64,000 nucleotides of DNA, taken from the NCBI RefSeq assembly GCF_031312535.1, contig NZ_CP133594.1, positions 1,841,934 to 1,905,933 on the forward strand, given 5' to 3'. The stretch comes from Methanolobus mangrovi. Lineage in GTDB: Archaea; Halobacteriota; Methanosarcinia; Methanosarcinales; Methanosarcinaceae. The notes beneath the pieces are model-generated. The model made no database searches and was not told where the DNA came from. It was given only the letters and a program-made list of their open reading frames with translations. Positions 36,216 to 44,903 of this stretch are shown piece by piece. Position 1 is the first letter of the stretch, and each line of letters opens with the position of its first letter. The translations under genes and the position numbers were made by a program.

Positions 36216-36995
36216 TTATTGGCTACTCATAATTCCTATCCTTATTTCATTCCCGTTGTTCAAATGTAGCAATTTAGAGGCACTACCCTGATTTACTGCT
36301 ATCTCGAAAAAACCGTGACTTCCTATGAGAGACAACATCCTGCCTTTTGGAACCTCTCCATAAGTTCTCAAAAAAGGCATCTGTCTTCCTGCAATTGAAA
36401 GAACAGTTCCCTTAAGCACATCTTTAACGATCTGCTCTTGGGGAATATTAGTAACTATGTTACCAAACTTATCGACGTATATCACTTTTGCCTCAATGAA
36501 GTCCTTTTCTATCACATAACCTGAGAAGTCAAGGTCAATATATTCATCCGTACTATTGCCGATATCCTCCAGATCCATGCCCCGCGAGATATGCGCAGCT
36601 ACCGGGGCAAAAATATCTCTGCCCTGGAAAGTTGAAGAAACATCGCCCAGAATGTCCTGATTCTTAATTTCAAATACCTCTATATCCCCAAGTAAAGATG
36701 CGGCAGGAATAAGAACACCATTATCCGGACCTATGAAATAATGCTCCCCTGAGCGCACGACTATAGCTTTTCTTTCTGTGCCCACACCAGGATCGATCAC
36801 AGCGACATGGATGGTCCCAGGTGGAAAATAGGTAACAGCAGAGTACAACGCAAATGCACCCGCCCTGATATCCATAGGTGGTATCGAATGAGTGATATCG
36901 ACTATTGTTACATCCGGATCGATACCAAGCATAACGCCTTTCATGGAGGCAGGGTAGAGAGAACCGAAATCTGTTGTAAGAGTGATTACTGCCAT
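36216..36995 (-). CDS. SAM hydroxide adenosyltransferase (DUF62 family)
   Basis: This 259-aa enzyme of the fluorinase-like family hydrolyses S-adenosyl-methionine to adenosine and methionine. It has TTDFGSLYPASMKGVM at the start, HSIPPMDIRAGA, DPGVGTERK, GPDNGVL and the C-terminal SIGR/GSHGFFEIAVN segments. Length and motifs are those of the archaeal enzymes. The biological purpose (SAM removal or adenosine supply) is not known. It stands alone between the cohesin gene and the PAS kinase. Confidence 0.9.
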   Translation of the reverse strand: MAVITLTTDFGSLYPASMKGVMLGIDPDVTIVDITHSIPPMDIRAGAFALYSAVTYFPPGTIHVAVIDPGVGTERKAIVVRSGEHYFIGPDNGVLIPAASLLGDIEVFEIKNQDILGDVSSTFQGRDIFAPVAAHISRGMDLEDIGNSTDEYIDLDFSGYVIEKDFIEAKVIYVDKFGNIVTNIPQEQIVKDVLKGTVLSIAGRQMPFLRTYGEVPKGRMLSLIGSHGFFEIAVNQGSASKLLHLNNGNEIRIGIMSSQ

Positions 36996-37065
36996 AATAT
37001 GATTTTTGTAAGTTTCAATATAAATACAATACTCTGGAGACTCCGATTAAACCATATTTGAGATA

Positions 37066-38220
37066 TCAGACCGGAGTTTTGAACTGTCCCTGAGAGAAAA
37101 CCAGCTCGAATCTGGCCCCTTTGCCTGACATACCAGTTTCCCTGATTCCAATACCGGTTATAGACAGGATCTCTTTTGAAAGGAAAAGTCCGTAGCCAGA
37201 ACTGGAACCACCTTTTTTGAACAATTTGCTCTTATCCATGATCCCAATACCGTCATCCTGAAATACCACCAATAATTGATTTTCTTCTTCCTCTGTAGTG
37301 ATAGTGAGGTTTGTGGCCTCGCTGTGCTTGATCACATTATTAACCAGATTATAGAACACTTTTCCTATCATCGGATCACTGAATATCAAATAATCCCCTA
37401 CATCTATTCGGATATTTATTAATGCTTTATCCACAGGAACCATAGCACTGGTCAGTGCATCCAGGAGATTGACCCACTGTGGAGCCTGAATGCCGATTTC
37501 CTGATAATCTGTGGCGAACATAATATGCCTTTCAATGGACATCACGTTCGCCTCCATCCTCTGCAGCAGCCTGAGTTCTTCAGGATCCTTTATCTGCTCC
37601 ATCACCAGATACAGATATCCTTCCAGGAGCATTACCTGATTGATTATATCATGGCGGGTGATGGAGTTAAGGAGACTAAGTTTGTTATTAGCCTGCTTGA
37701 GGGCTTCAGACCTCCTCTCTTTCTCAGTTATGTCTTCAACCACACCGTCCATGAGAATCATGTTACCATTAGGATCATACTCTGTTGAAAGAGTGATAGA
37801 ACATAGAATTGTGGTTCCATCCCTAACCTTGAACACTATCTTACGGTCCTTGATCTTGCCAGTCTGCCTCAGCTCACCCAATAACTCAAGCCGGTCTTCA
37901 GGATAAAGGTATAGGTCTGCCGCAGATATATCCAGGAGTTCTTTTTCATCATTGAACCCCAGCATTTTGCAAAATGCCGGATTCACCTGAATTATATGGC
38001 CGCCCTCCCATGGCTCACTCCTGACAATACCGATATTGACATTCTCTACCAGGGTGCGGTACTTCTTCTCACTTTCCTGTAATGCACGCATGGCCAGGTT
38101 AAGCTCATTTATCTGTCCCTTTAGTTGAGGATAATAGCTCTTGCGATGTGAGGTTTCACCCAATCCGATAATCTTCTTCCGAAGATCACTCAGCCTGTTG
38201 TCATCTTCAGAGTGCACCAT
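37066..38220 (-). CDS. PAS-domain sensor histidine kinase
   Basis: This 384-aa protein has a coiled N-terminus (residues 1-60), a PAS domain with PAC (about 58-175), and a phospho-acceptor helix with TRHDIINQV (His near residue 193). A C-terminal HATPase domain has the N box NLVNNVIKHS and G box DDGIGIMDKSKLF followed by GYGLFL. There are no membrane segments, so it is a cytoplasmic sensor. No response regulator is adjacent. The start lies 14 bp inside the end of the alcohol dehydrogenase gene, so they are co-transcribed. Confidence 0.88.
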   Translation of the reverse strand: MVHSEDDNRLSDLRKKIIGLGETSHRKSYYPQLKGQINELNLAMRALQESEKKYRTLVENVNIGIVRSEPWEGGHIIQVNPAFCKMLGFNDEKELLDISAADLYLYPEDRLELLGELRQTGKIKDRKIVFKVRDGTTILCSITLSTEYDPNGNMILMDGVVEDITEKERRSEALKQANNKLSLLNSITRHDIINQVMLLEGYLYLVMEQIKDPEELRLLQRMEANVMSIERHIMFATDYQEIGIQAPQWVNLLDALTSAMVPVDKALINIRIDVGDYLIFSDPMIGKVFYNLVNNVIKHSEATNLTITTEEEENQLLVVFQDDGIGIMDKSKLFKKGGSSSGYGLFLSKEILSITGIGIRETGMSGKGARFELVFSQGQFKTPV

Positions 38221-39364
38221 GGTAAAGTCCCTCTATGTCTTCTATTGTAGCAGGACGAGGGTTAGTAGCAAGACAGGGGTCCAGGAATGCATTCTCGCTG
38301 AGATACTTAATGTCCTTCTCTTTTACCCCCATATTTGATAAGCCAGGCTTTATCCCCATCTGGTCGGTCATATTTCGCAACTCGTGTATCAGGTCATCAG
38401 GTCCGCTTTTCTTTTGCGGCGTCTTTTCATACATAATACCCTCAAGGATCCGGTATTTGTCCGGTGCCCGCGAATAATTAAAGGCAACGACATGTTCCAG
38501 AAGCTGCGCGTTACATTCGCCGTGAGGAGAATCCAGGTAACCCCCCAGACTATGCGCCATGGCATGCACTAACCCCAGACTGGCGTTGGAAAATGCCAGG
38601 CCAGCATACATGCTTCCCAGCATGACCTTGTTCCTGAACATGATGTCATCAGGGTCAGTATATGCTTTGGGCAGATATTCCACCAATAGTTTAGTGGCCT
38701 CTAAAGCAAACATGTCGGTCATGACAGAGGATGCATTCGAAACATAAGATTCAAAAGCATGACAGAGAGCATCCATACCCGTAGATGCGGTCAGTTCGGG
38801 ACTCATGGTAACAGTAGTCTCAGGATCTATGAGTGTAATGTCTGGCAGCATGGTCTTGCTAATTATAGCGAACTTGCGTTTTTTCTGCTCATCAGTGATT
38901 ATAGCAAATTGGGATACATCGGCAGAGGAACCGGCTGTCGTAGGAATACATATTATAGGAGAAGCAGGCAGAGCCACCTCGTCTACCCCTTCCAGCTCCA
39001 GAACGCTGCACCGGTTAGATGCTACCGCACCTATCGCCTTGCCACAGTCCATAGAACTACCGCCACCCACGGCTACGATAAGATCACAACCATTCTCCGC
39101 ATAAAGTTCCGCTCCTCGCATGACCTCAGTTGATCGTGGATTTGGAGATACATCGTCATAGATGACAACATCCAGACCTGCATTCTTCAGATTATCCTCT
39201 ACTTCCTCAGCCCAACCTGCTTTAAAGATGCCAGGATCGCTGACTAAAAACACATTCCTGCCAGACAGACTGAGAACGTATTGAGCTATGAGACTTCGGG
39301 AACCATCACCTAAGATAATCTCAGGTGCCAGGAATTTACGGAGAGGAAGACTGCCAGACACCAT
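38207..39364 (-). CDS. Iron-containing alcohol dehydrogenase
   Basis: This group III alcohol dehydrogenase has an N-terminal Rossmann-like part (GGGSSMDCGKAIG near residue 95) and an all-helical part with metal ligands in TGMDALCHAFE, HAMAHSLGG and SPHGECNAQL. GGAGTG six bases before the ATG at 39364 gives 385 aa, the usual length; the ATG at 39397 would add 11 residues. It could oxidise or reduce small alcohols such as ethanol or propanol. Coupling to a sensor kinase gene is unusual. The TATA box is near 39431-39440 (minus strand). Confidence 0.9.
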   Translation of the reverse strand: MVSGSLPLRKFLAPEIILGDGSRSLIAQYVLSLSGRNVFLVSDPGIFKAGWAEEVEDNLKNAGLDVVIYDDVSPNPRSTEVMRGAELYAENGCDLIVAVGGGSSMDCGKAIGAVASNRCSVLELEGVDEVALPASPIICIPTTAGSSADVSQFAIITDEQKKRKFAIISKTMLPDITLIDPETTVTMSPELTASTGMDALCHAFESYVSNASSVMTDMFALEATKLLVEYLPKAYTDPDDIMFRNKVMLGSMYAGLAFSNASLGLVHAMAHSLGGYLDSPHGECNAQLLEHVVAFNYSRAPDKYRILEGIMYEKTPQKKSGPDDLIHELRNMTDQMGIKPGLSNMGVKEKDIKYLSENAFLDPCLATNPRPATIEDIEGLYHGAL

Positions 39365-39397
39365 ATTATTCACTCCATTAGTGTATGCTCCGTTCAT

Positions 39398-39717
39398 GCT
39401 ACCACATCTCCCTGCCTAAAAAGCTTTTCAGCATTTATAAGTGCACAAGGAACCCTATGTGTATTATTGATCATACAATACCCCCATAGTATACTGTGAG
39501 GTATAATTATTAAAGTATTATCTTGCTGACACTAATTTGAACAATAATATAGAACGTAGTCAATGAGGTAAATACATACGATTAGGGGTGTTCAAAAATA
39601 ATATTCACTGCTTACAGTTTAATTAAAAAAGACCAGAACCTTGTATCAAATAAAACAGAGAAACTAAAACTGAGATAATTGAAGAAAAATAAAAGGAATG
39701 AAGTAATGCCATAGGCA
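39398..39717. other. 320-bp intergenic region between adh and thiC
   Basis: No gene is seen. The right-hand end holds the thiC terminator hairpin (39703-39721). The left-hand end holds the alcohol dehydrogenase promoter: minus-strand CTTATAAATGC at about 39431-39440, with a start near 39408. The middle is AT-rich without clear repeats. Confidence 0.5.
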
Positions 39718-39721
39718 TTAC
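39703..39721 (-). terminator. Terminator hairpin overlapping the thiC stop codon
   Basis: GTAATGCC-ATA-GGCATTAC is a perfect 8-bp stem with a 3-nt loop. On the minus strand it starts at the last bases of thiC (the TAA is inside the stem) and is followed by TTCATTCCTTTTATTTTTC. Confidence 0.7.
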
Positions 39722-41004
39722 TTGCAAAGATCGTAGTTCTGGTTTACGATCTTGAGTGCGCAGAAGTCACCGCACATGGTACATGCGTCTTCATCGCCTG
39801 GTGCTCTGCTGTCCCTGATGCTCTTTGCAAGCTCTGGGTCGAGTGCCAGCTTGTACATCTCCTTCCAGTCGAGTTTTGCACGTGCCCTGCCCATTGCAAG
39901 GTCCCATTCACGGGTTTCTGGGTACTTGACAGTGTCACCGACGTGAGCTGCGATCTTAGCGGTCTTGACACCTTCAATGATGTCCTGGAGGTTTGGAAGT
40001 GCAAGGTGTTCTGCAGGTGTTACATTACAGAGGAAGTCACAGCCTGCTGCTGCGGATGCTGCTGCACCGATAGCTGTTACGATGTGGTCGCGACCTGCGC
40101 CGATGTCGGATACAAGAGGACCGAGCATGTAGAATGGTTTTCCATCACTCATTGCTTTCATGAGCTTGACATTTGTTTCTACCTGGTCCAGTGGTACGTG
40201 ACCTGGTCCCTCAACGATTACCTGAAGGTCGTATTTGTCGTGTGCTTTCTGTGCGCATTCGGAGTTGATGATGAGTTCCTGAACCTGTGCCCTGTCGGTT
40301 GCATCAGCTATTGCACCTGCGCGCATTCCGTTACCTGTTGAAAGGGTAACTTCGTGCTCCTTGAGGATCTCACAGAGATAATCGAAGTCCTGGTAAAGTG
40401 GGTTTTCCTTCTCGTTGTGAAGCATCCATGTGCTCATGAATGCACCACCACGGGAACAGAGACCACCGTATCTGCCGTGTGCCTTCAACCTGTCAAGGAC
40501 AATGTTGTTGATACCTGTGTGGATAGCCATGAAGTTTGTACCGAGCTTTGCCTGTTCCTCGGTTGCATACCAGAGGTCGTCCTCTGTCATGTGGACAATG
40601 GAACCGTCTCTCTTTGCTGCTGTGATGAATGCCTGGTAGAGTGGTACTGAACCTACTGAAAGTGAAACTGCGTCACATACCTTTTTCCTGATACCAAGGA
40701 AGTCTCCGCCGGTTCCGAGCTCCATGAGTGTGTCTGCACCTGCTGCCTCTGCTGCCTTTGCCTTTGCGACCTCAGCCTCTTCATCAATGATATCTGAGGA
40801 TGAACCGATGGAAGAGTTGACTTTTGTCCTGAGACCTTCACCAATACCACATACCCTGATATCCCTGTATGGGGTCATTGGGATGACGATCCTTCCGGAA
40901 GCAATTCCACGTCTTATGAATTCAGGGTCTTTACCTTCGTCCTTGGCGACAATCTTCATCTCTTCTGTGATCTTACCATTTTTTGCATCTGTTACTATTG
41001 TCAT
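39718..41004 (-). CDS. thiC: Phosphomethylpyrimidine synthase
   Basis: This 428-aa radical SAM enzyme converts aminoimidazole ribotide to the pyrimidine part of thiamine. The C-terminal cluster motif reads CTMCGDFC (near residues 408-415), the short-spaced CxxCx3C form. Conserved segments MELGTGGD, SRGGAFMSTWM, EGPGHVPLDQ and GPLVSDIGAGRDH are present. No TPP riboswitch is visible upstream; instead there are protein-type repeats at 41069-41098. It is transcribed alone. Confidence 0.95.
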   Translation of the reverse strand: MTIVTDAKNGKITEEMKIVAKDEGKDPEFIRRGIASGRIVIPMTPYRDIRVCGIGEGLRTKVNSSIGSSSDIIDEEAEVAKAKAAEAAGADTLMELGTGGDFLGIRKKVCDAVSLSVGSVPLYQAFITAAKRDGSIVHMTEDDLWYATEEQAKLGTNFMAIHTGINNIVLDRLKAHGRYGGLCSRGGAFMSTWMLHNEKENPLYQDFDYLCEILKEHEVTLSTGNGMRAGAIADATDRAQVQELIINSECAQKAHDKYDLQVIVEGPGHVPLDQVETNVKLMKAMSDGKPFYMLGPLVSDIGAGRDHIVTAIGAAASAAAGCDFLCNVTPAEHLALPNLQDIIEGVKTAKIAAHVGDTVKYPETREWDLAMGRARAKLDWKEMYKLALDPELAKSIRDSRAPGDEDACTMCGDFCALKIVNQNYDLCK

Positions 41005-41068
41005 TATTGAACCTCAAGCTTTGATGTACCATACAAGAACCAAATCGTATATAATATTTGTCGAAAAA

Positions 41069-41098
41069 TTAACTTTAGATAAAGTCAAGTTAACTTTA
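41069..41098 (-). promoter_or_regulatory. Repeats upstream of the thiC promoter
   Basis: TTAACTTTA occurs at 41069-41077 and again at 41090-41098, 21 bp apart (two helical turns). The first copy is part of the palindrome ACTTTA-GA-TAAAGT (41072-41085). The probable minus-strand TATA box (AATATTATATACG, 41048-41060) lies just downstream in the direction of transcription. A thiamine-responsive regulator is a possible reader. Confidence 0.45.
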
Positions 41099-41297
41099 TA
41101 GGTGTTATTTTAGATTGAATCCCGGTGGATGAATATCCAATACATTCAAATAAAAAACAGATAGAGTGGACTCCATAAATAAAATAGATACATTCATACC
41201 CAAATTGGACACCATATATGGAGTACAACTAAATTTGTCTTATGGAACAACAAAAATGATTCAATATTACTGGTAAAGGAAAAGTGAAAATATAGGA

Positions 41298-42218
41298 TCA
41301 CTCTTTTTTCTCTTCACTGAGCTTCCTGAGCATACGCATGTTTTCCCTATGAAGGGAAACTACAAGATCACTCAGCATTCCAAAAACGAACATCTGGAAA
41401 CCTGCGATGATAAGCAAAGTCGTGAGAATGGTCATTGGGATACGTGTTACCCCATGGAACCATTCGATAACAACATAAGTGCCAGTGATCAATCCTGACA
41501 AAATTAAAGATCCGCCAATTATACCAAAATAGAACATAGGGTTATGCATCTTCGCCATTTTGTAAATGGTAGAGCCTATCCTGAAACCATCCTTTAGAGG
41601 ATTTAACTTTGTGGCGCCTTCCGAATGTCTTGCCAGATAGGTGGTTGGAACTTCAACTATCCTCAGGTCTTTCTTTACACTCTCAATGGTTATCTCGGAT
41701 TCAATCTCAAATCCTAATTTTTTCAATTCAAATGATTTGATAGCCTTCCTGTTGAAAGCCCTGTATCCTGTGAGAATATCATCGAGCCATACGCCGTAGG
41801 CCAGACCGAAAAGCTTGTTGATTATTTTGTTTCCTATAAGATTAAGCCTGGTAAATGCTCCTTTTTCATAGTCCACAAGCCTGTTGCCCATAACATGGTC
41901 TGCTTTCCCTTCAAGAACTGGAGCAAGGACCACATGCACATCTTTGGCCAGATTGGTACCGTCACCATCTGCCATTACGATATAGTCTTCCTCGATAAAA
42001 TCAAACGCCTGCTTAATAGCCTGTCCCTTTCCTTTTCCGGTCTGGACTATGACCCGGGCACCTTCGGCTTCCGCTATCTCGCGGGTCCTGTCCTTGCTGT
42101 TGCCATCTATAACAAGTATGTTATCAAAGCCTTCTGAGCGGAAGTCCCTGATAACCGGGCCTATGGTAGCCTCTTCGTTAAGAGTAGGCAACAAAATGCA
42201 GACATTCTCGTTTGTCAT
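41298..42218 (-). CDS. Glycosyltransferase family 2 with C-terminal membrane helices
   Basis: From the ATG at 42218 (306 aa) the protein begins with the GT2 strand NVCILLPTLNEEATIG. It has the DxD-type VMADGDGTN near residue 85 and ends with two membrane helices (about residues 225-250 and 260-285) and a basic tail. It resembles dolichol-phosphate mannose/glucose synthases that feed protein N-glycosylation or S-layer decoration. The longer frame from 42266 overlaps tbp and is unlikely. It follows tbp by 25 bp on the same strand. Confidence 0.9.
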   Translation of the reverse strand: MTNENVCILLPTLNEEATIGPVIRDFRSEGFDNILVIDGNSKDRTREIAEAEGARVIVQTGKGKGQAIKQAFDFIEEDYIVMADGDGTNLAKDVHVVLAPVLEGKADHVMGNRLVDYEKGAFTRLNLIGNKIINKLFGLAYGVWLDDILTGYRAFNRKAIKSFELKKLGFEIESEITIESVKKDLRIVEVPTTYLARHSEGATKLNPLKDGFRIGSTIYKMAKMHNPMFYFGIIGGSLILSGLITGTYVVIEWFHGVTRIPMTILTTLLIIAGFQMFVFGMLSDLVVSLHRENMRMLRKLSEEKKE

Positions 42219-42243
42219 TTCTAGAAAAAAGAAATAATAGGCC

Positions 42244-42795
42244 TTAAAGCAGACCCATGCTGTCAAGCTGCTGTCTTACGACCTCAACACCCTGCTCACA
42301 GTTCTCAGGGGATTTACCGCCAGTGACCACAAGCTTTCCTGAACTGAAAATAAGCACAACGACCTTAGGATCGTCTATACGGTAAACAAGACCAGGGAAC
42401 TGCTCCGGTTCGTATTCAATGTTCTCAAGACCAAGACCAATAGCAATTGCATTAAGGTTCAGTACTGCCTTAAGATCTGCAGAAGCTACAATATTCTGAA
42501 CAGTTATCTCAGGGTCCTCTATGGTCTTTATTCCAATACCATTGAGCTTCTTTGCCATGTTGCCTATGACAGTATGAACATCAGCTACATTCTTTGCGCC
42601 GGTACAGACTACCTTACCGGAAGTGAACACCAGAAATGCGGCTTTAGGATCAGTTACACGGTAAACAAGACCAGGGAATTTCTGTTTGTTATATTCCGCA
42701 CCCTCAAACTCAGCTTCTATCTTTGTAAGGTCGAACTCCTCTGCAAGCTTGGTAGATGCAACCACATTTTCAATTTTGATGTTATAATCTGACAT
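42244..42795 (-). CDS. tbp: TATA-box-binding protein
   Basis: This 183-aa archaeal TBP is built of two direct repeats of the saddle fold. The repeats start at [16 protein letters not shown] (residue 7) and [16 protein letters not shown] (near residue 100); each carries a LVYR strand and an FSSGK/FTSGK strand. It recruits TFB and RNA polymerase to TATA boxes. The upstream gap to scpB contains an AT-rich promoter with TTTATATAAG near 42876. Confidence 0.97.
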   Translation of the reverse strand: MSDYNIKIENVVASTKLAEEFDLTKIEAEFEGAEYNKQKFPGLVYRVTDPKAAFLVFTSGKVVCTGAKNVADVHTVIGNMAKKLNGIGIKTIEDPEITVQNIVASADLKAVLNLNAIAIGLGLENIEYEPEQFPGLVYRIDDPKVVVLIFSSGKLVVTGGKSPENCEQGVEVVRQQLDSMGLL

Positions 42796-42934
42796 AGTAT
42801 AATCCTCATATTAAAAGCATTTAAAGCGGGTTGGTTATATTCAACAATTCAATATATAAAGTTATACCCTCTAGTTTATATAAGTATTTAAAGAAATCAT
42901 AAAATTTCACTTTTTTGAAGCATTTTTCAATAAA

Positions 42935-42953
42935 ACAGCTTATTTTCAGCTGT
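42935..42953 (-). terminator. Hairpin at the end of the smc-scpA-scpB operon
   Basis: ACAGCT-TATTTTC-AGCTGT forms a 6-bp stem overlapping the last codons of scpB, followed on the minus strand by GTTTTATTG. It is a weak terminator candidate. Confidence 0.4.
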
Positions 42954-44052
42954 CTTCAAACTTCTTAAGTCCGTTTATAACAGCTTCATACTTATTGCAA
43001 ACCCTTTCCAGCAAGTCACCATCCATAGCCTTATGAGTAGGTATAAGAATGTCAGCGCCTTCAGAAACTTCAACACCTTCAGTTGATCTTCCATAATCAG
43101 GAGCTATCATAATTCCCGTAGATGATACACCCAGACGCAGGTCACTGACGATGCGCGCAACCATCTCGGTAGCAGGCTGGACTTTCTTACTGATGACAAG
43201 GGCCTTCGACACATAGCGCCCCTTGAGATCATTTATTGCCTCAATACTTGATTCGGACCTCTCAGTATCAGCTACGTTCTCAAGAAGTCTGATAGAATCA
43301 ATAAGATCATCAAACGTTGTAGAACTCACCTCAATTATTTCCCCGTCATAGTATTTACTGACTTTTTCAAGGTAGCCTTTGGAGATAACAAGTTTATACA
43401 CATCTTCAAGCTCATCCAGCTCCTCCTCGGTCGGATCATATGCATTGATGACCTTGTAGTCCCTGATACCACACATCCCCATAAGGGACTCATACATAGG
43501 AGTAACACCAACAAATCTCCTTCCAAGCCACTTGTTAAGACCACTCTGCCCGCTTTGAAGACGGGAAAGTTCAACTATCTTCTTCTTCACCAGGTCAGGG
43601 TCATCGGATTCAAGACCGAAATAATCCGCAAACAGGGAAGTAGTACGAAGCAGTTTTGTTCTTCCGTGTGGCACAGCTTCAACAAACCCCCGGTCCTTCA
43701 GTTCCCTTATGTGGTCATAAGCAGAATTACCCCTCATGTCCACAAGGTCTGACTGGATAAGTGGCTGATGATATGCTATCATTGAAAGTGTACGCAACAT
43801 GGGCGCACTCAGTTCCTTTGGAGCAAGTGGCCTCACCACATCAGTATATTTTGGCTTCACCTGCATAACATAACGTTCACCAAGATCTATTATCTCAATA
43901 CCCGTTTCTCTGGAAGAGTATTCCTTTAAAAGATCAAGCGCAACAGAAATAACATGTTTTTTTGGCTTGCCTAGCAGTTTTCCGAGGGTTAATGCATCAA
44001 GTGCCCCTCCGGCAGCAAAAAGGGCTGCCTCCATAACTTCCCGGTCACTCAT
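42946..44052 (-). CDS. scpB: Segregation and condensation protein B with long C-terminal extension
   Basis: The first about 185 residues are ScpB: two winged-helix domains (KPKKHVISVALDLL, LRTLSMIAYHQPLIQSDLV, RGNSAYDHIRELKDRGFV). They form the kleisin-binding dimer of the SMC complex. From the ATG at 44052 the protein has 368 aa, about twice a bacterial ScpB; a GTG at 44064 is an alternative. The extra part (about 186-368) has alternating strands and helices, including KALVISKKVQPATEMVARIV and GIMIAPDYGR, and no recognised function. It follows scpA closely in the smc operon. Confidence 0.88.
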   Translation of the reverse strand: MSDREVMEAALFAAGGALDALTLGKLLGKPKKHVISVALDLLKEYSSRETGIEIIDLGERYVMQVKPKYTDVVRPLAPKELSAPMLRTLSMIAYHQPLIQSDLVDMRGNSAYDHIRELKDRGFVEAVPHGRTKLLRTTSLFADYFGLESDDPDLVKKKIVELSRLQSGQSGLNKWLGRRFVGVTPMYESLMGMCGIRDYKVINAYDPTEEELDELEDVYKLVISKGYLEKVSKYYDGEIIEVSSTTFDDLIDSIRLLENVADTERSESSIEAINDLKGRYVSKALVISKKVQPATEMVARIVSDLRLGVSSTGIMIAPDYGRSTEGVEVSEGADILIPTHKAMDGDLLERVCNKYEAVINGLKKFEDS

Positions 44053-44069
44053 AACTGTAAACACACCCC

Positions 44070-44903
44070 TTAAACAGCCTCATAAGCAGTTCTGGCAGGA
44101 TAAACATACAATTCCCCAAATAGCTCTTCCTGAGTCAACCATACCTGTTTTTCAGTTGCAAGAAATAGCAACGAAACATAAGTCATAATGTTCTCAGACC
44201 TATCATCGGTCATCAGGTCAGAAAGCGGGACAAATTCATGCTCATTAAAGCATTCCTTTAACATTGCGGCCATGTCCCTGACACGCCCTAGTATGTCTTC
44301 CTCGTGAGCGATTCCCAGAACATCATCTGTCGTCACTAAAGACCGTTCTTCCAGTTTACGGTAAACACTGCGATCTTTCCTGCGTGTTTCAACCTTCTCG
44401 GCTTTGCGCAACTCAACAATAAGCTCATGAAGTGTAACCGGACGTGTAGCCCTGCGCCGGATTGGGAGTTTTGGAACTGGATATTCGTCAACCTCATAGA
44501 AATCCAGTTCATCATCCATCATTTCAAAACAGTCATCCACCTCTTCTTCCAAGACGATTCCAGTGGATTTCATACGGAGTAGAATCGCCGCATAGAGAAG
44601 TGTCCTGCCGGAGATGCGAAGATCCATCATCTGCATCACTTCGATACGCTCAAGGAACATATCAGTCACATTGACAAGGTCTATATCCCACGGGTTGATC
44701 GCACCGTCCTTTGCAAGATTCATGAGAATTTCCACAGGTTCACTAAGTACGTCTTCCGTGAACTCCAGATGGGATTCATCAACACCAAGCCCCCTTAAAG
44801 TGTCAACAAATGCTGAATCAATAGTATACGGTAACGAAACATTAGCTTTCAGCGCAATATCCGGTGCCTGGACCATTTCTATGTCTTCTGCCATTTCGTT
44901 CAA
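44070..44903 (-). CDS. scpA: Segregation and condensation protein A (kleisin)
   Basis: This 277-aa protein has the kleisin N-terminal helical domain (EILMNLAKDGAINPWDIDLVNVTDMFLERI) that contacts the SMC neck, and the LRISGRTLLYAAILLRMKS segment. A central acidic part and a C-terminal winged helix (LFLATEKQVWLTQEELFGELYV) bind the second SMC head. The frame starts with TTG overlapping the smc stop; an ATG three codons later (44894) is equally possible. It bridges Smc and ScpB. Confidence 0.92.
   Translation of the reverse strand: MNEMAEDIEMVQAPDIALKANVSLPYTIDSAFVDTLRGLGVDESHLEFTEDVLSEPVEILMNLAKDGAINPWDIDLVNVTDMFLERIEVMQMMDLRISGRTLLYAAILLRMKSTGIVLEEEVDDCFEMMDDELDFYEVDEYPVPKLPIRRRATRPVTLHELIVELRKAEKVETRRKDRSVYRKLEERSLVTTDDVLGIAHEEDILGRVRDMAAMLKECFNEHEFVPLSDLMTDDRSENIMTYVSLLFLATEKQVWLTQEELFGELYVYPARTAYEAV

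Noticed and set aside
39940-40340. Cys-rich frame on the plus strand inside thiC
   Set aside because: It is antisense to a well-conserved thiC gene, and the Cys content comes from the reverse complement of Ala/Thr codons.
41005-41297. TPP riboswitch upstream of thiC
   Set aside because: The conserved CUGAGA and ACCUGA cores of the THI box could not be found on the minus strand.
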